Source of the DNA: an uncultured Ruminococcus sp.
GTDB taxonomy: Bacteria; Bacillota; Clostridia; Oscillospirales; Ruminococcaceae
Assembly: GCA_947627625.1 (NCBI GenBank)
Contig: CANQWR010000004.1
Span: 42,902-106,901, forward strand
DNA: 64,000 nt
Direction: 5' to 3'
Position numbers and translations under genes: made by a program. Positions 8,116 through 17,450 of the stretch are shown piece after piece (the first letter of the stretch is position 1; each line of letters begins with the position of its first letter). Under the pieces are notes generated by a model. That model saw only the letters and a list, made by a program, of their open reading frames with translations. It searched no databases and was not told the DNA's origin.

Positions 8116-10182
8116 TCAATCCGCACTGACAGAGGAAATTACCTCCGTGAGAAGATTTGCGGGGAGCTGTTCATATCTCACAAACTCGAAAGTAAACGAG
8201 CCGAGACCTCTTGTCGTCTGCCTGAGATACATGGCAAAATCGTGCATTTCCCTGACGGGCACTTCCGCTTGAATTTCGGTAGTACCGTGCGTTACGGGGT
8301 TCATGCCGAGTACTCTGCCACGCCTCTTGTTGAGTTCGCCCATGATGTCACCCGTGTTTTCGTCGGGGGTGGTGACTTTGAGTTCGCCTATAGGTTCAAG
8401 CATAACGGGGTCTGCTTTTTTAAGACCGTCCTTGTAGGCGATAGATGCGGCGGTTTTGAAAGCCATTTCGGACGAGTCAACGGGGTGGTATGAACCGTCC
8501 ACGAGAATAGCTTTAAGTCCGACAACTGGACAGCCTGCGAGTACGCCTTTTTTGACCGACTCTTCAAGACCTTTCTGCACGGCGGGGAAGTAGTTTTTCG
8601 GCACAGCACCGCCGAAAACTCTCTCCTCAAATACAAGAGTGTCGCTCACACAGGGTTCAAACTCTATCCACACGTGACCGTACTGACCGTGACCGCCCGA
8701 CTGCTTCTTGTGTTTGCCCTCTGCCCTGACTTTCTTTCTGATGGTCTCCCTGTAGGCTATTTTCGGCACAGAGAGATTTATCTCCGCACCAAATTTGCTC
8801 TTCAGCTTTGCACACGCAACTTCAAGGTGCTGTTCGCCCAGACCGCTTAAAATCTGTTCTTTTGTGTTTTCGTCCTGAGAGTATGTGAGAGTCAGATCCT
8901 CTTCGATAAGTCTCTGCATACCCGACGAAATTTTAGCTTCGTCGCCCTGATTTTTTGCCTTGACAGCCATTGAATAGCAAGGTCTTGAAAATTCCATTGC
9001 GGGGAATTTAACCTGTTTTGAGGGACTGCACAGCGTGTCACAGGTGCTTGCGGTGATTTTGGAAGCTACAGCTATATCGCCTGCACCGACCTGTGAAATT
9101 TCAGTCTGTTTTTTACCGCACAGCCTGTAGAGTTTTCCAATCTTTTCGGTGTTGCCCGTGGAGGAGTTCACAACTTCGCTGTTTGACTTGAGTACACCCG
9201 ACATAACTCTTATAAATGACATCTTTCCGACAAATGGGTCAGCGACGGTCTTGAAAACGTAAGCCGAGAGAGGAGCGTCAACGTCACAGGAAATTTCGTC
9301 TGCGTCAACGGTGACGGTTTTCGGGACTTCATCGGGGGAGGGGAGAAGCAGTTGAATTTCTTTCAGGAGCATATCTATTCCCGCAAGTTCGGAGGCGGAA
9401 GTGCAGACAACAGGGGTTATGATACCTCTGTTCATGCCGTCGTGGATACCGTCAATAAGTTCTTCCTGAGTGAACTCCTCACCCTCAAAGAATTTTTCCA
9501 TAAGTTCGTCGGAAGTCTCAGCGACAGCTTCTGTTATCGCACCAATCAAGCCGTCTATTCTGTACTCAAATTTTTCGGATATTTCGGAAGTGGGCATATC
9601 CGTCTCGACAGCGTTTCCCTTTGAGTCGTACTTGTAAGCCTTCATCTCTATGAGATTTACATACGAGACGATTTTTCCTCCGCTGACAACGGGCACAACA
9701 ACGGGGCAGACTGTCGGACCAAAGACTGTTTTAAGGTCTGTCAGGACGTTAAAGAAATTTGCGTCCTTGTCGTCAATTTTCGTGACAACGAACATTTTTG
9801 ACTTGTTCTGCTTGACAGCTTCATCGTAAGCCTTTTTTGTGCCGACTTTTACGCCTGATTTTGCCGAGACAGTTATCATAACGGTGTCGGCGGCACATAT
9901 TCCCTCAGTCATCTCTCCTGCAAAGTCAAAGAGACCGGGGGTGTCGAGAATATTGACTCTCAGACCATTGGGGTTGAAAGAGGCGAGAGAAGTATTTATA
10001 GAGATGTGTCTTTTGATTTCTTCTTGGTCGTAGTCGCAGACAGTTGTGCCGTCAGCAGTTTTTCCGAGACGGTCGGAAGAATCTGTCTTGTAGAGCAGAG
10101 CTTCAGCGAGAGAGGTCTTGCCTGAGCCGTTGTGACCGGCAAGGGCGATGTTTCTGACTTTTTTAACGTCATAGTCTTTCAT
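8116..10182 (-). CDS. EF-G-like translational GTPase (non-canonical FusA paralogue)
   Basis: A 688-residue GTPase with all EF-G domains in order: G domain, domain II, III, IV with HKKQSGGHGQYGHVWIEFEP-like region, and V. Its G1 is GHNGSGKTSL instead of the canonical GH[IV]DxGKTT, and G4 reads TKIDD instead of NKxD, so it belongs to the EF-G-like paralogue group and is not the housekeeping fusA. Its ribosomal job in this group is not well defined. The ATG at 10182 is preceded by GAGGAG at a spacing of 10; an upstream ATG at 10200 overlaps that site. A TTGCAA-17-TATAAT promoter and a small leader hairpin precede it. Confidence 0.9.
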   Translation of the reverse strand: MKDYDVKKVRNIALAGHNGSGKTSLAEALLYKTDSSDRLGKTADGTTVCDYDQEEIKRHISINTSLASFNPNGLRVNILDTPGLFDFAGEMTEGICAADTVMITVSAKSGVKVGTKKAYDEAVKQNKSKMFVVTKIDDKDANFFNVLTDLKTVFGPTVCPVVVPVVSGGKIVSYVNLIEMKAYKYDSKGNAVETDMPTSEISEKFEYRIDGLIGAITEAVAETSDELMEKFFEGEEFTQEELIDGIHDGMNRGIITPVVCTSASELAGIDMLLKEIQLLLPSPDEVPKTVTVDADEISCDVDAPLSAYVFKTVADPFVGKMSFIRVMSGVLKSNSEVVNSSTGNTEKIGKLYRLCGKKQTEISQVGAGDIAVASKITASTCDTLCSPSKQVKFPAMEFSRPCYSMAVKAKNQGDEAKISSGMQRLIEEDLTLTYSQDENTKEQILSGLGEQHLEVACAKLKSKFGAEINLSVPKIAYRETIRKKVRAEGKHKKQSGGHGQYGHVWIEFEPCVSDTLVFEERVFGGAVPKNYFPAVQKGLEESVKKGVLAGCPVVGLKAILVDGSYHPVDSSEMAFKTAASIAYKDGLKKADPVMLEPIGELKVTTPDENTGDIMGELNKRRGRVLGMNPVTHGTTEIQAEVPVREMHDFAMYLRQTTRGLGSFTFEFVRYEQLPANLLTEVISSVSAD

Positions 10183-10294
10183 GGTAAAAAAACTCCTCAT
10201 GTATTATTTAATATATTATCCACAGGTACGGCTTTAAGACTGCCGTAAGCCCTGAGTATGTGCAAAATATACAAAATATGAAATTACAGATTTA

Positions 10295-10323
10295 ATTATA
10301 TATCAAATATAGGCAAATTGCAA
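10295..10323 (-). promoter_or_regulatory. Promoter of the EF-G-like gene
   Basis: Minus-strand TTGCAA (10323-10318), 17 bp, TATAAT (10300-10295). The leader of about 110 nt that follows contains a short hairpin (ACGGC...GCCGT, about 10230-10250). Confidence 0.7.
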
Positions 10324-10399
10324 TAGTTTTTCACAGATAGCTGAATTTTTCGGCACTTTCAATATAATATAAAAATATATTTATGCACTTTGTACAAAA

Positions 10400-11908
10400 T
10401 CATGTGTTTGCGGACACTTTTATCGTGAGTTTTTTATCGGGTTCTCTCCCGATTATCAGAAAGACACTTCCATAGAGGACGAGCCACACGAGAGTAAAAA
10501 TTATCATGCCGAGGACGTTCGGGCTTTTTATACCCGAAATTTTTAGTAAAAGTTCGGAAGCGTTCATAGTGAGGAACGAGTAAAGCACGGGAAAAATTAT
10601 ATCTTTTACAGGTCGGAACGGCGTGACGGTCTGTTTCAGAATTTTAACAAATCTCATGCAGTTTCCGAAAATGTTGCTTGCGTAGTACGAGAGGGCAATT
10701 CCCCAAAAGCCCGTTTTCGGTACGAGTATCAGGACTATAGTTATTCTGACAACGTATTCCGCAAGATAGTTGAGTGACGAGAACCCCTGCAATCCGAGCC
10801 CCTTTATAATTGCTTCAAGAATTATCTCCATGTAGATAAACGGCACGACAGGTGCTATAAAAGTAATTATTTTTCCCGCAAGCTCACCTCCGCCGAGTAG
10901 CACCCCGACGGGTTTCCCGAATTTCATAAGAACAGACGCCGAAAAAATTGCATAGATAAGAGTTAAAGAGATAAGTCTTGACGTGAGACTTTCTATACGC
11001 TCTCTGTTCCCGGAGGCTTTTGCCCTTGCGATTTCGCTGACCACTATTCCCGACACCGAACAGAGGACTACAGACGGGAAAAAGAGTGTGGGAATTACTA
11101 TTGCTTCAAATATACCAAAAAGACTGAGGGCTTCATTGACAGAATCGCCGTACTGTTTCAGGCACATAGGAATAAGAGCGTCATTTGTACTGCTCAGCAC
11201 GGAAGTGAGAATACCACCGCCCATTATAGGAATAGCGTACTTAACATAGTTCCAGAAAGTCATATTTCCGCTGTGGGAGGACTTTTTGTGTCCGACAAGG
11301 TATACCGACAAAAAATAGCAGAGTGACGAGAAGTTCCCCGCAATTATTGAGATTATCATTATAGAACAGACATCTCCCCAGCCCGAGAGTGTCAGCACCA
11401 CTATTACGCACGCTTTTACCGCAAATTCGAGTACATCTCCGAACGCTCCCGTAGAGGACTTACGGCAGGCGTTGAAATAGCCCTTGAAACACGCCGAAAT
11501 TGCACCCGAAATGAGTGCAGGTGGCATAAGTCGGACAGCCCTTGCCATATCCGCACCGCTGAAAAATTTTTCACTTATAAAATCAGCAGAAGTAAAAATT
11601 ATAAATGAGACCGTGATACTCAAAAAACCGCACATTCTAAGGGCGTGGAACAGAACCCTGTCGGGGTTGCCGTTTTCGGAGCCGAGTTCCTCCGAAATAA
11701 GCCTGTTTGTGCAGAGGTACGCATTTCCGCACGATATTACCGCAAGACTGAGAAAAGAACCCATCAGAGAGAGTATGCCTATTGCGGTAGTACCGAGTTT
11801 TCTTGTTATGAAAGTGTTCAGCAGAAGAGCCGACGAATCGAGAATAAGCTGTATAAAAGTCAGAAATATAGTGTCTCTCACGATTCTGCTCCTGATTTTG
11901 AATTTCAT
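10400..11908 (-). CDS. SpoVB/MurJ-like polysaccharide flippase (MOP superfamily)
   Basis: A 502-residue integral membrane protein with about 12-14 predicted hydrophobic segments. The pattern fits the MATE/MOP flippase fold, for example TTAIGILSLMGSFLSLAV and a conserved FKGYFNACRKSS near residue 147, as in SpoVB and related lipid-linked oligosaccharide flippases. SpoVB acts in spore cortex formation, but paralogues also occur in vegetative envelope synthesis, so the spore role is only possible. The start ATG lies after a GGGGGTAG-type site. The gene stands alone between oppositely or separately transcribed units. Confidence 0.82.
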   Translation of the reverse strand: MKFKIRSRIVRDTIFLTFIQLILDSSALLLNTFITRKLGTTAIGILSLMGSFLSLAVISCGNAYLCTNRLISEELGSENGNPDRVLFHALRMCGFLSITVSFIIFTSADFISEKFFSGADMARAVRLMPPALISGAISACFKGYFNACRKSSTGAFGDVLEFAVKACVIVVLTLSGWGDVCSIMIISIIAGNFSSLCYFLSVYLVGHKKSSHSGNMTFWNYVKYAIPIMGGGILTSVLSSTNDALIPMCLKQYGDSVNEALSLFGIFEAIVIPTLFFPSVVLCSVSGIVVSEIARAKASGNRERIESLTSRLISLTLIYAIFSASVLMKFGKPVGVLLGGGELAGKIITFIAPVVPFIYMEIILEAIIKGLGLQGFSSLNYLAEYVVRITIVLILVPKTGFWGIALSYYASNIFGNCMRFVKILKQTVTPFRPVKDIIFPVLYSFLTMNASELLLKISGIKSPNVLGMIIFTLVWLVLYGSVFLIIGREPDKKLTIKVSANT

Positions 11909-12035
11909 GTAACTACCCCCTATATTGAATTATATGGGGGGAGTTGTGCGGAATATGTCCGCATTTTTATTTTTGAGAATAACACAAAAAAACGCACTCC
12001 GTGGAATTTTTTTGCAATTCACGGGAGTGCGTTTA
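11909..12035. other. Palindromic intergenic stretch between the flippase gene and ackA
   Basis: Contains an imperfect palindrome CCCCCTATATTGAATTATATGGGGGG-like around 11915-11941, a small hairpin TGCGGA/TCCGCA (11947-11963) followed by a T-rich tract on the plus strand, and the ackA terminator. The first palindrome includes a TATAAT on the minus strand and lies just before the flippase start, so it may be an operator or promoter element. No coding sequence is seen. Confidence 0.5.
11990..12034 (-). terminator. Rho-independent terminator of ackA
   Basis: On the minus strand a long stem (AAACGCACTCCCGTGAATT paired with AATTCCACGGAGTGCGTTT, with one mismatch) is followed by TTTTTTGTGTT. It is placed 34 bp after the ackA stop. 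Read on the plus strand there is only TTTAATTTA after it, so it mainly serves ackA. Confidence 0.85.
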
Positions 12036-12067
12036 ATTTAGTTTAATTTAATTATATTTTAATTTAT

Positions 12068-13264
12068 TCAGGAAATAAGTGCGAGAGTGTCTCTTGCTAT
12101 GAGGAGTTCCTCATTTGTGGGGACTACCCAGACTTCTACTTTTGAGTCGGGAGCGGAGATTTTCTTGAGCTGTCCTCTCATGCCGTCGTTTGCCTTTTCG
12201 TCGAGCTTTATGCCGAAAAATTCCATATTCTTGCAGACTTCCGCCCTGACGTTGTATGCGTTCTCACCGATACCGCCTGTAAAGAGAACAGCGTCAAGAC
12301 CGTTCATTGCGGCAGCGTATGAACCTATATATTTCTTTATTTCGTAGACAAGCATTTCGGAGACAAGTTTAGCCCTCTTGTTGCCGTGTTCGGCAGCGTC
12401 AGAGATGTCACGGTTGTCCGAACCCACACCCGAAACGCCGAGGAATCCGGATTTTTTATTCATGTAGTCGCTCATCTGTTCGGGAGTGAAGTGGTGCTTT
12501 GAAGCAACGAAAGTGACAGCAGAGGGGTCAACGGAACCTGTCCTTGTGCCCATTACAAGACCGTCAAGGGGAGTGAATCCCATAGAGGTGTCAACGGACT
12601 TACCGCCGTCAACAGCAGTTATTGACGAACCGTTGCCGAGGTGACATGAAACTATTTTCAGGTCTTTAATATCTTTTCCCATAGCCTCAGCGAGTGCGGA
12701 TGACACAAATCTGTGGGAAGTGCCGTGGAAACCGTATTTTCTGACGTGGAGGGTTTCATAGTCGTCATAGGGAAGTCCGAACATATAAGCTTTTGGGGGC
12801 ATGGTCTGGTGGAAAGCCGTGTCGAAAACTGCGACCTGCGGAACGTTTTCGGGGACTACTTTTTTGCAGGCTCTGAGTGCGAGAGCGTGGGCGTGGTTGT
12901 GGACTGGTGCAAGCTCACGGAGTTCATCGATCTTGTCGATAATTTCATCCGTCACGACAACAGACTTGTCAAAAATATCTGCACCCTGTACTATTCTGTG
13001 ACCGACAGCGGAAATTTTGTCCATATTGTCGATAACTTTTGCGTCGCCCGTTGTGAGGACTTCGACGAGTTTCATGAAAGCCTCTGTGTGGGTGGGGAAA
13101 GAGCAGTCAGCGTCATAGCTTCTGCCGTCACCTGTCTTGTGGGAGATGTGACCGTCAATGCCTATTCTGTCACAGTTTCCCTTTGCGATCACGCTCTCAT
13201 CAGCCATATCTATGAGCTGATATTTGAGAGAGGAACTTCCTGCGTTTACAACTAAAATAATCAT
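12068..13264 (-). CDS. ackA: Acetate kinase
   Basis: Makes ATP and acetate from acetyl phosphate and ADP, the main substrate-level phosphorylation of a fermenter. It is 398 residues, the normal family length. It starts with the signature VVNAGSSSLKYQL and contains KYGFHGTSHRFV, SCHLGNGSSITAV and LFTGGIGEN, all ackA hallmarks covering the phosphate, acetate and nucleotide sites. It is not linked to pta; a PduL-type phosphotransacylase at 32.7 kb could provide acetyl phosphate. The promoter holds a striking palindrome (13343-13356). Confidence 0.98.
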   Translation of the reverse strand: MIILVVNAGSSSLKYQLIDMADESVIAKGNCDRIGIDGHISHKTGDGRSYDADCSFPTHTEAFMKLVEVLTTGDAKVIDNMDKISAVGHRIVQGADIFDKSVVVTDEIIDKIDELRELAPVHNHAHALALRACKKVVPENVPQVAVFDTAFHQTMPPKAYMFGLPYDDYETLHVRKYGFHGTSHRFVSSALAEAMGKDIKDLKIVSCHLGNGSSITAVDGGKSVDTSMGFTPLDGLVMGTRTGSVDPSAVTFVASKHHFTPEQMSDYMNKKSGFLGVSGVGSDNRDISDAAEHGNKRAKLVSEMLVYEIKKYIGSYAAAMNGLDAVLFTGGIGENAYNVRAEVCKNMEFFGIKLDEKANDGMRGQLKKISAPDSKVEVWVVPTNEELLIARDTLALIS

Positions 13265-13336
13265 TTTTACAAAATCCTTTCGGTAAATTTAGTTAAGTAA
13301 AATTTATAGGTTTATAAATATAAATCCATGAGTAAT

Positions 13337-13365
13337 ATTATACAGGAAATTTCCTGAAAAGTCAA
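13337..13365 (-). promoter_or_regulatory. Promoter of ackA with palindromic spacer (CodY-like box)
   Basis: Minus-strand TTGACT (13365-13360), 17 bp, TATAAT (13342-13337). The spacer contains the perfect palindrome CAGGAAATTTCCTG (13343-13356). ACTTTTCAGGAAATT, which overlaps it, matches 13 of 15 positions of the Bacillus CodY box AATTTTCWGAAAATT. In Bacillus subtilis CodY is known to control ackA; here the site is between -35 and -10, which would favour repression. Regulator identity is inferred. Confidence 0.65.
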
Positions 13366-13397
13366 TAGCTTTATGAATTTTTTTTGCCGTTTTGATA

Positions 13398-13426
13398 TTG
13401 ATTTTTGTGTCTCAATATGTTAAAAT
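13398..13426 (+). promoter_or_regulatory. Promoter of the ThrE-like exporter gene
   Basis: TTGATT (13398-13403), 17 bp, TAAAAT (13421-13426), 31 bp before the ATG at 13458. It lies back to back with the ackA promoter. Upstream in-frame start codons fall within this promoter and were rejected. Confidence 0.55.
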
Positions 13427-13457
13427 AGGTTTTGTAACAGGGAGGAGACAGAGTTTT

Positions 13458-14780
13458 ATGAGTAAATTCAGACTTCAGCACATGGCTATACCGTGGCACG
13501 AGATAGCGGGAGGTGAGGACGAAACTCCCGCCGTTCACGCCTCACTACAGGAAAAATCGTCACTTGTCGGGCGTACGGGGCTTTTGATGCTGTCATCGGG
13601 GACAGGTGCGTGGAGAGTGAGAGCGTCTATGAACAAAATCGCAAGGGCATTGGGAATATCGTGCAGTGCGGACATAGGACTTCTCTCGATAGAGTATACC
13701 TGTGTTGAAAACGGTGAGACTTACACGGGAGCGGTGTCGCTGAACACAACAGGCGTGAACACCGACAGAATAAGGGCTTATGAAACTTTTGCGGACGGTT
13801 TTGGTGAGAGGGCGGAGAAATATTCCGTACAGCAGTTCCACAGGATTTTGGACAAACTCTCCTCAATGCCCGCAAATTATAAAAATTTTCAGCTTGGGCT
13901 TGCCTCTGCACTCGCCTGTGCCTGTTTTACGTTCCTGCTCGGCGGCGGTGTCGCAGAGATGATTCTTGCGTTTTTCGGGGCAGGAGTGGGGAATTTTATA
14001 AGAAAACTGATGATCGACAGGCAGATAACTCTCCTTGCGAATGTCTCGGCAAGTGTGGCTTGTGCCTGTACGGTCTATGCACTTCTTGCACACATTGCAG
14101 GCATGATTTCGGGGACTGCCTTTCCCCATCAAGCGGGATACATATGTTCCATGCTGTTTATAATACCGGGTTTTCCGCTTATAACAGGCGGTATAGACCT
14201 CGCCAAACTGGATATACGTTCGGGAGTGGAGAGGATAATATATGCCGTACTTATCATAACTACCGCATCGTTTACAGGCTGGGCGTGTGCGTGCATATAC
14301 AGGCTTACTCCATCGGATTTCAGTGAAGTTGAGATTTCCCACATTATTAAAACGGTTCTGAGACTTTTGACGAGTTTCGGCGGTGTGTACGGCTTTTCGC
14401 TGATGTTCAACAGTCCGCCAAAAATGGCTCTCACGGCAGGAGTAATCGGAATGACCGTGAACACCCTACGGCTTGAGCTTGTGGATTTTACGGGAATACC
14501 TGCGGGAGCGGGAGCATTTATAGGGGCATTGTGTGCGGGACTTATAGCAAGTCTTGTAAAGCTGAAAGTGGGATTTCCACGGATAACACTGACAGTACCG
14601 TCAATAGTAATAATGGTTCCGGGAATGTTCATGTACAAGGGAGTATATTTCACGGCTTCGGGCGACATGACAGAGGGAGTACTGTGGCTTGCGAGAGCAT
14701 TTGCGATAGTCCTTGCCCTTCCCATGGGGCTTATATTTGCAAGAATTTTCACCGACAACAATTTCCGCAAAAGCAGTTAG
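13458..14780 (+). CDS. Threonine/serine exporter family protein (ThrE-like, fused two-domain form)
   Basis: A 440-residue membrane protein. The N-terminal half is the DUF1212/ThrE soluble part plus membrane segments (a RTGLLMLSSGTGAWRVRASM stretch near residue 40, then FQLGLASALACACFTFLLGG), and the second half is the DUF3815-like membrane domain (about 290-430). Proteins of this family export threonine or serine; the substrate here is not shown. In many Firmicutes the halves are separate genes, here they are one. ATG 13458 follows GGGAGGAG (13440-13447) by 10 bp. The gene is alone, and a repeat array follows its stop directly. Confidence 0.85.
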   Translation: MSKFRLQHMAIPWHEIAGGEDETPAVHASLQEKSSLVGRTGLLMLSSGTGAWRVRASMNKIARALGISCSADIGLLSIEYTCVENGETYTGAVSLNTTGVNTDRIRAYETFADGFGERAEKYSVQQFHRILDKLSSMPANYKNFQLGLASALACACFTFLLGGGVAEMILAFFGAGVGNFIRKLMIDRQITLLANVSASVACACTVYALLAHIAGMISGTAFPHQAGYICSMLFIIPGFPLITGGIDLAKLDIRSGVERIIYAVLIITTASFTGWACACIYRLTPSDFSEVEISHIIKTVLRLLTSFGGVYGFSLMFNSPPKMALTAGVIGMTVNTLRLELVDFTGIPAGAGAFIGALCAGLIASLVKLKVGFPRITLTVPSIVIMVPGMFMYKGVYFTASGDMTEGVLWLARAFAIVLALPMGLIFARIFTDNNFRKSS

Positions 14781-14805
14781 GATTGTGGACTGGGGGCGTT
14801 GCTTG

Positions 14806-14979
14806 TGGGGGGCTATGCCCCCCACTCCCCCCGTTAGAACGATAAGGGGCAGGGGGCTTTGCCCCCTGAACCCCCATTGGGGGTTCTGCCCCCCAAACCC
14901 CCGTCGGGGGGATTTTTGAAATGGGGACACCCCAAGCCCCGCCCCCGAATCCCCCATGATATTCTACTGTTTCAATTTC
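14806..14979 (+). repeat. G/C-hairpin repeat with long-C variant
   Basis: First a lone hairpin TGGGGGGC-TAT-GCCCCCCA (14806-14823), then the left border AACGATAAGGGGC, hairpin A (CAGGGGGC-TTT-GCCCCCTG), hairpin B (TTGGGGG...CCCCCCAA) and a long variant of hairpin C. In the variant the loop is replaced by ATTTTTGAAATGGGGACACCCC and the closing arm reads GCCCCCGAATCCCCC. The right border CATGATATTCTACTGTTT is perfect. The same long variant occurs inverted at 33.4 kb. It fills the 288 bp between the exporter and tmcAL. Confidence 0.9.
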
Positions 14980-15068
14980 GGGAGTTCGAGGGGGAAAATT
15001 CAGTCCCGATAATAATCTGACTGCTGAGTTCTTGCGTATTAGTTTATGAAAAGAGGTAGTATAAAAGA

Positions 15069-16271
15069 ATGAAGATAAGCGGAATTATATGCGAATATAA
15101 TCCTTTTCACAACGGTCATCTCTATCACATAAGAGAGACGAGAAAAAACGGTGCGACACACATTGTCGTTGTCATGAGCGGAAATTTCGTCCAGAGGGGT
15201 GATGTGGCGGTAATGGACAAGCTGACGAGGGCGAGACTTGCCGTCCGTTCGGGGGCAGACCTTGTTATTGAACTTCCCGTGCAGTACTGTCTGTCCTGTG
15301 CGGAAAATTTCGCATCGGGAGCGGTCTGGCTTCTGCACTGTCTCGGAGCTGTTGAGGAACTGTCTTTCGGCAGTGAGTGCGGTGACATTGAAAAACTCCG
15401 AAAAGCCCTTGACACCGTCCAGCTTGCGGCGGTCTCACGACAGCAGGAGATTGAAAAAATAATGAAGATGGGCTACACCTATCCGAGAGCGATAAATTCG
15501 GTTGTGAGCGGAATAGACCCCAGAATTGCCAATATTATAAACAGTCCGAACAATATGCTTGCGATAGAGTATATCCGTGCGTTGAACAAATTCGCCTCAC
15601 ATATAGAGCCTTTCACGGTAAAGCGTTCGGGTTCGGAACACGACTCCGCACAGCCCGTTCAGGAGTTTGCAAGTGCGAGTTTTATAAGGGAGAACCTGTT
15701 ATTAAAGACGGGAAATTTCCCGCTGAGCAGGTACACAACTCCGATATGGGCGGAGTCGATAAAAGAAGCTTCCGAATCGGGCAGAATGGCTTCAATGCGG
15801 AAATTAGAGAGAATTATTCTCTATAAACTGAGGACTTCCTCTGCGGAGGAGATGTCGCTTGTCAGCAATGTCGCACAGGGTTTTGAGAACAGAATGTACA
15901 GTGCGAGGACTTCCTCATCTTTGGAGGAACTTCTCTACCGCCTTAAGACAAAGCGTTACACAATGGCGAGGATAAGGAGGATACTCCTGTCACTCCTGAT
16001 AGGTATAAGGCAGAGTGACATGGAACACCTTCCCCCATATGGCAGGATACTTGCATTTAACGACAGGGGTGCGGAGATACTTGCAAAGGCAAAGAGGTAC
16101 GCCCTTATGAGTTACGCCCCGTCACTCTCAAAGCTGTCGGAGGCAAATGACGTTTGCAGGCGTTTTGCACAGCTTGAAGAAAAAGCTTCCGACGTGTACG
16201 GGCTTGCACTTGACAGCATATCGTCCGCACAGGAGGATATAAGGGCAAAAATAATGTTGGATATGGAGTAA
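15069..16271 (+). CDS. tmcAL: tRNA(Met) cytidine acetate ligase TmcAL
   Basis: Makes N4-acetylcytidine at the wobble position of elongator tRNA-Met from acetate and ATP. It is 400 residues, typical length. The nucleotidyltransferase signature is clear: IICEYNPFHNGHLYHI (HxGH-like site, residues 6-21), then VVMSGNFVQRGDVAV and KLTRARLAVRSGADLVIELP. The ATG at 15069 follows AAGAGGTAG. It opens a seven-gene operon rich in RNA-modifying enzymes. The acetate substrate fits the acetate-producing metabolism inferred from ackA. Confidence 0.95.
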   Translation: MKISGIICEYNPFHNGHLYHIRETRKNGATHIVVVMSGNFVQRGDVAVMDKLTRARLAVRSGADLVIELPVQYCLSCAENFASGAVWLLHCLGAVEELSFGSECGDIEKLRKALDTVQLAAVSRQQEIEKIMKMGYTYPRAINSVVSGIDPRIANIINSPNNMLAIEYIRALNKFASHIEPFTVKRSGSEHDSAQPVQEFASASFIRENLLLKTGNFPLSRYTTPIWAESIKEASESGRMASMRKLERIILYKLRTSSAEEMSLVSNVAQGFENRMYSARTSSSLEELLYRLKTKRYTMARIRRILLSLLIGIRQSDMEHLPPYGRILAFNDRGAEILAKAKRYALMSYAPSLSKLSEANDVCRRFAQLEEKASDVYGLALDSISSAQEDIRAKIMLDME

Positions 16272-16274
16272 AAA

Positions 16275-17450
16275 ATGAAAAAATTTTCTGAAATTCTGTC
16301 GGTTTTGCTTGGAGTTTCCCTGTTGTTTTCATCGTGTGAAAAGAGCGAAACCGTCTACTATTACAGTGATATTGACGGAAATACGGAATTTGCCGATGTT
16401 CAGGCGGAGGAGTTTGTGCCGTTTACAACTTTTGAACTGAGGTCTGCGACAACTTCCCTTTCCGTGACCACTTCCGCTGCGACTTCCGAGACACAGACAA
16501 CAGCAGTCTCAACTTCAACGGAAGCGGCGGAGAGAAATATTTTTGACAGAAAAGCCCCCGAGGGTTACGAAATTCCCGAAAAGTACACTGTCGAAATGGA
16601 GACAGTCATGCAGAGACCCGAACTCCCGACGGGGTGTGAGGTAACGTCCCTTGCACAGACTCTCAATTTCTGGGGATTTGATATAGACAAGACGGAACTC
16701 TGTGACAAATTCATGCTGATAAGCACGGACGCTTATTACGCTATGAACAAGGCTTATGTCGGAGACCCTCACACCGAGTACGGCTATGGTTGTAACGCAC
16801 CCGTCATAGCTCAGACCGCCAACGACTATTTTACATATATAGGTTCCGATTGGAGAGCTTACGATATGACGGGAGCCGATTTCAACGATTTGTACTATCA
16901 GATGTCAAAGGGCAGACCCGTGATAGTCTGGATGACAATAGGGCTTGTTGAGTCAGAGCCCGAAATGCAGTTCACGACGGAGAGCGGTGACGACCTTGTT
17001 TTCACAAATTTGCAACACTGTGTCACAATATACGGCTATGACAAGTCGAGCGACACAATTTACACGGCAGACCCTCTTTCGGGCAATGTCGAGTACAACG
17101 CCACACAGTTTGAGAGGGTATATGACGTAATGGGAAAACAGGCGGTAGTCGTAAGCGGTAACGCCACGACTGCGGGCAAGGACAACACCACTCCCGAGCA
17201 GAAAGAGCAGTTTCTGAAAGACCTGAATGCGAGATGGGAGCAGGCTACTGCCACGACCGACGTAAACGCCGAGACTACTACCGCCCCGACGGTCACGGAG
17301 ACCGCTCCCGCACCCGTCACGGATACCGATACGGAGACAACTGCCGTGCCTGTCACGGGTACAGTTGCGGTGACGGCAGGGGTACAGACAAAACCGACTG
17401 ACGAGAACACTGTCACGCAAGCGGTTTCGGAGGAGGTGTCCGATGATTAA
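16275..17450 (+). CDS. C39-like (papain-fold) peptidase lipoprotein with Thr-rich flanks
   Basis: A 391-residue lipoprotein: the lipobox LLFSSC puts the lipidated Cys at 21, a Ser/Thr-rich linker spans about 55-85, the C39-like domain spans 105-290, and a Thr/Ala/Pro/Val tail spans 300-391. The domain shows the catalytic Cys in LPTGCEVTSLAQTLNFWG (C121), His in LQHCVTIYGYD (H248) and Asp in ADPLSG (about 266), the Peptidase_C39_2 pattern. It should act outside the membrane; its substrate is unknown. It starts 3 bp after tmcAL and overlaps the HAD gene by 8 bp, an odd partner in an RNA-modification operon. Confidence 0.85.
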   Translation: MKKFSEILSVLLGVSLLFSSCEKSETVYYYSDIDGNTEFADVQAEEFVPFTTFELRSATTSLSVTTSAATSETQTTAVSTSTEAAERNIFDRKAPEGYEIPEKYTVEMETVMQRPELPTGCEVTSLAQTLNFWGFDIDKTELCDKFMLISTDAYYAMNKAYVGDPHTEYGYGCNAPVIAQTANDYFTYIGSDWRAYDMTGADFNDLYYQMSKGRPVIVWMTIGLVESEPEMQFTTESGDDLVFTNLQHCVTIYGYDKSSDTIYTADPLSGNVEYNATQFERVYDVMGKQAVVVSGNATTAGKDNTTPEQKEQFLKDLNARWEQATATTDVNAETTTAPTVTETAPAPVTDTDTETTAVPVTGTVAVTAGVQTKPTDENTVTQAVSEEVSDD

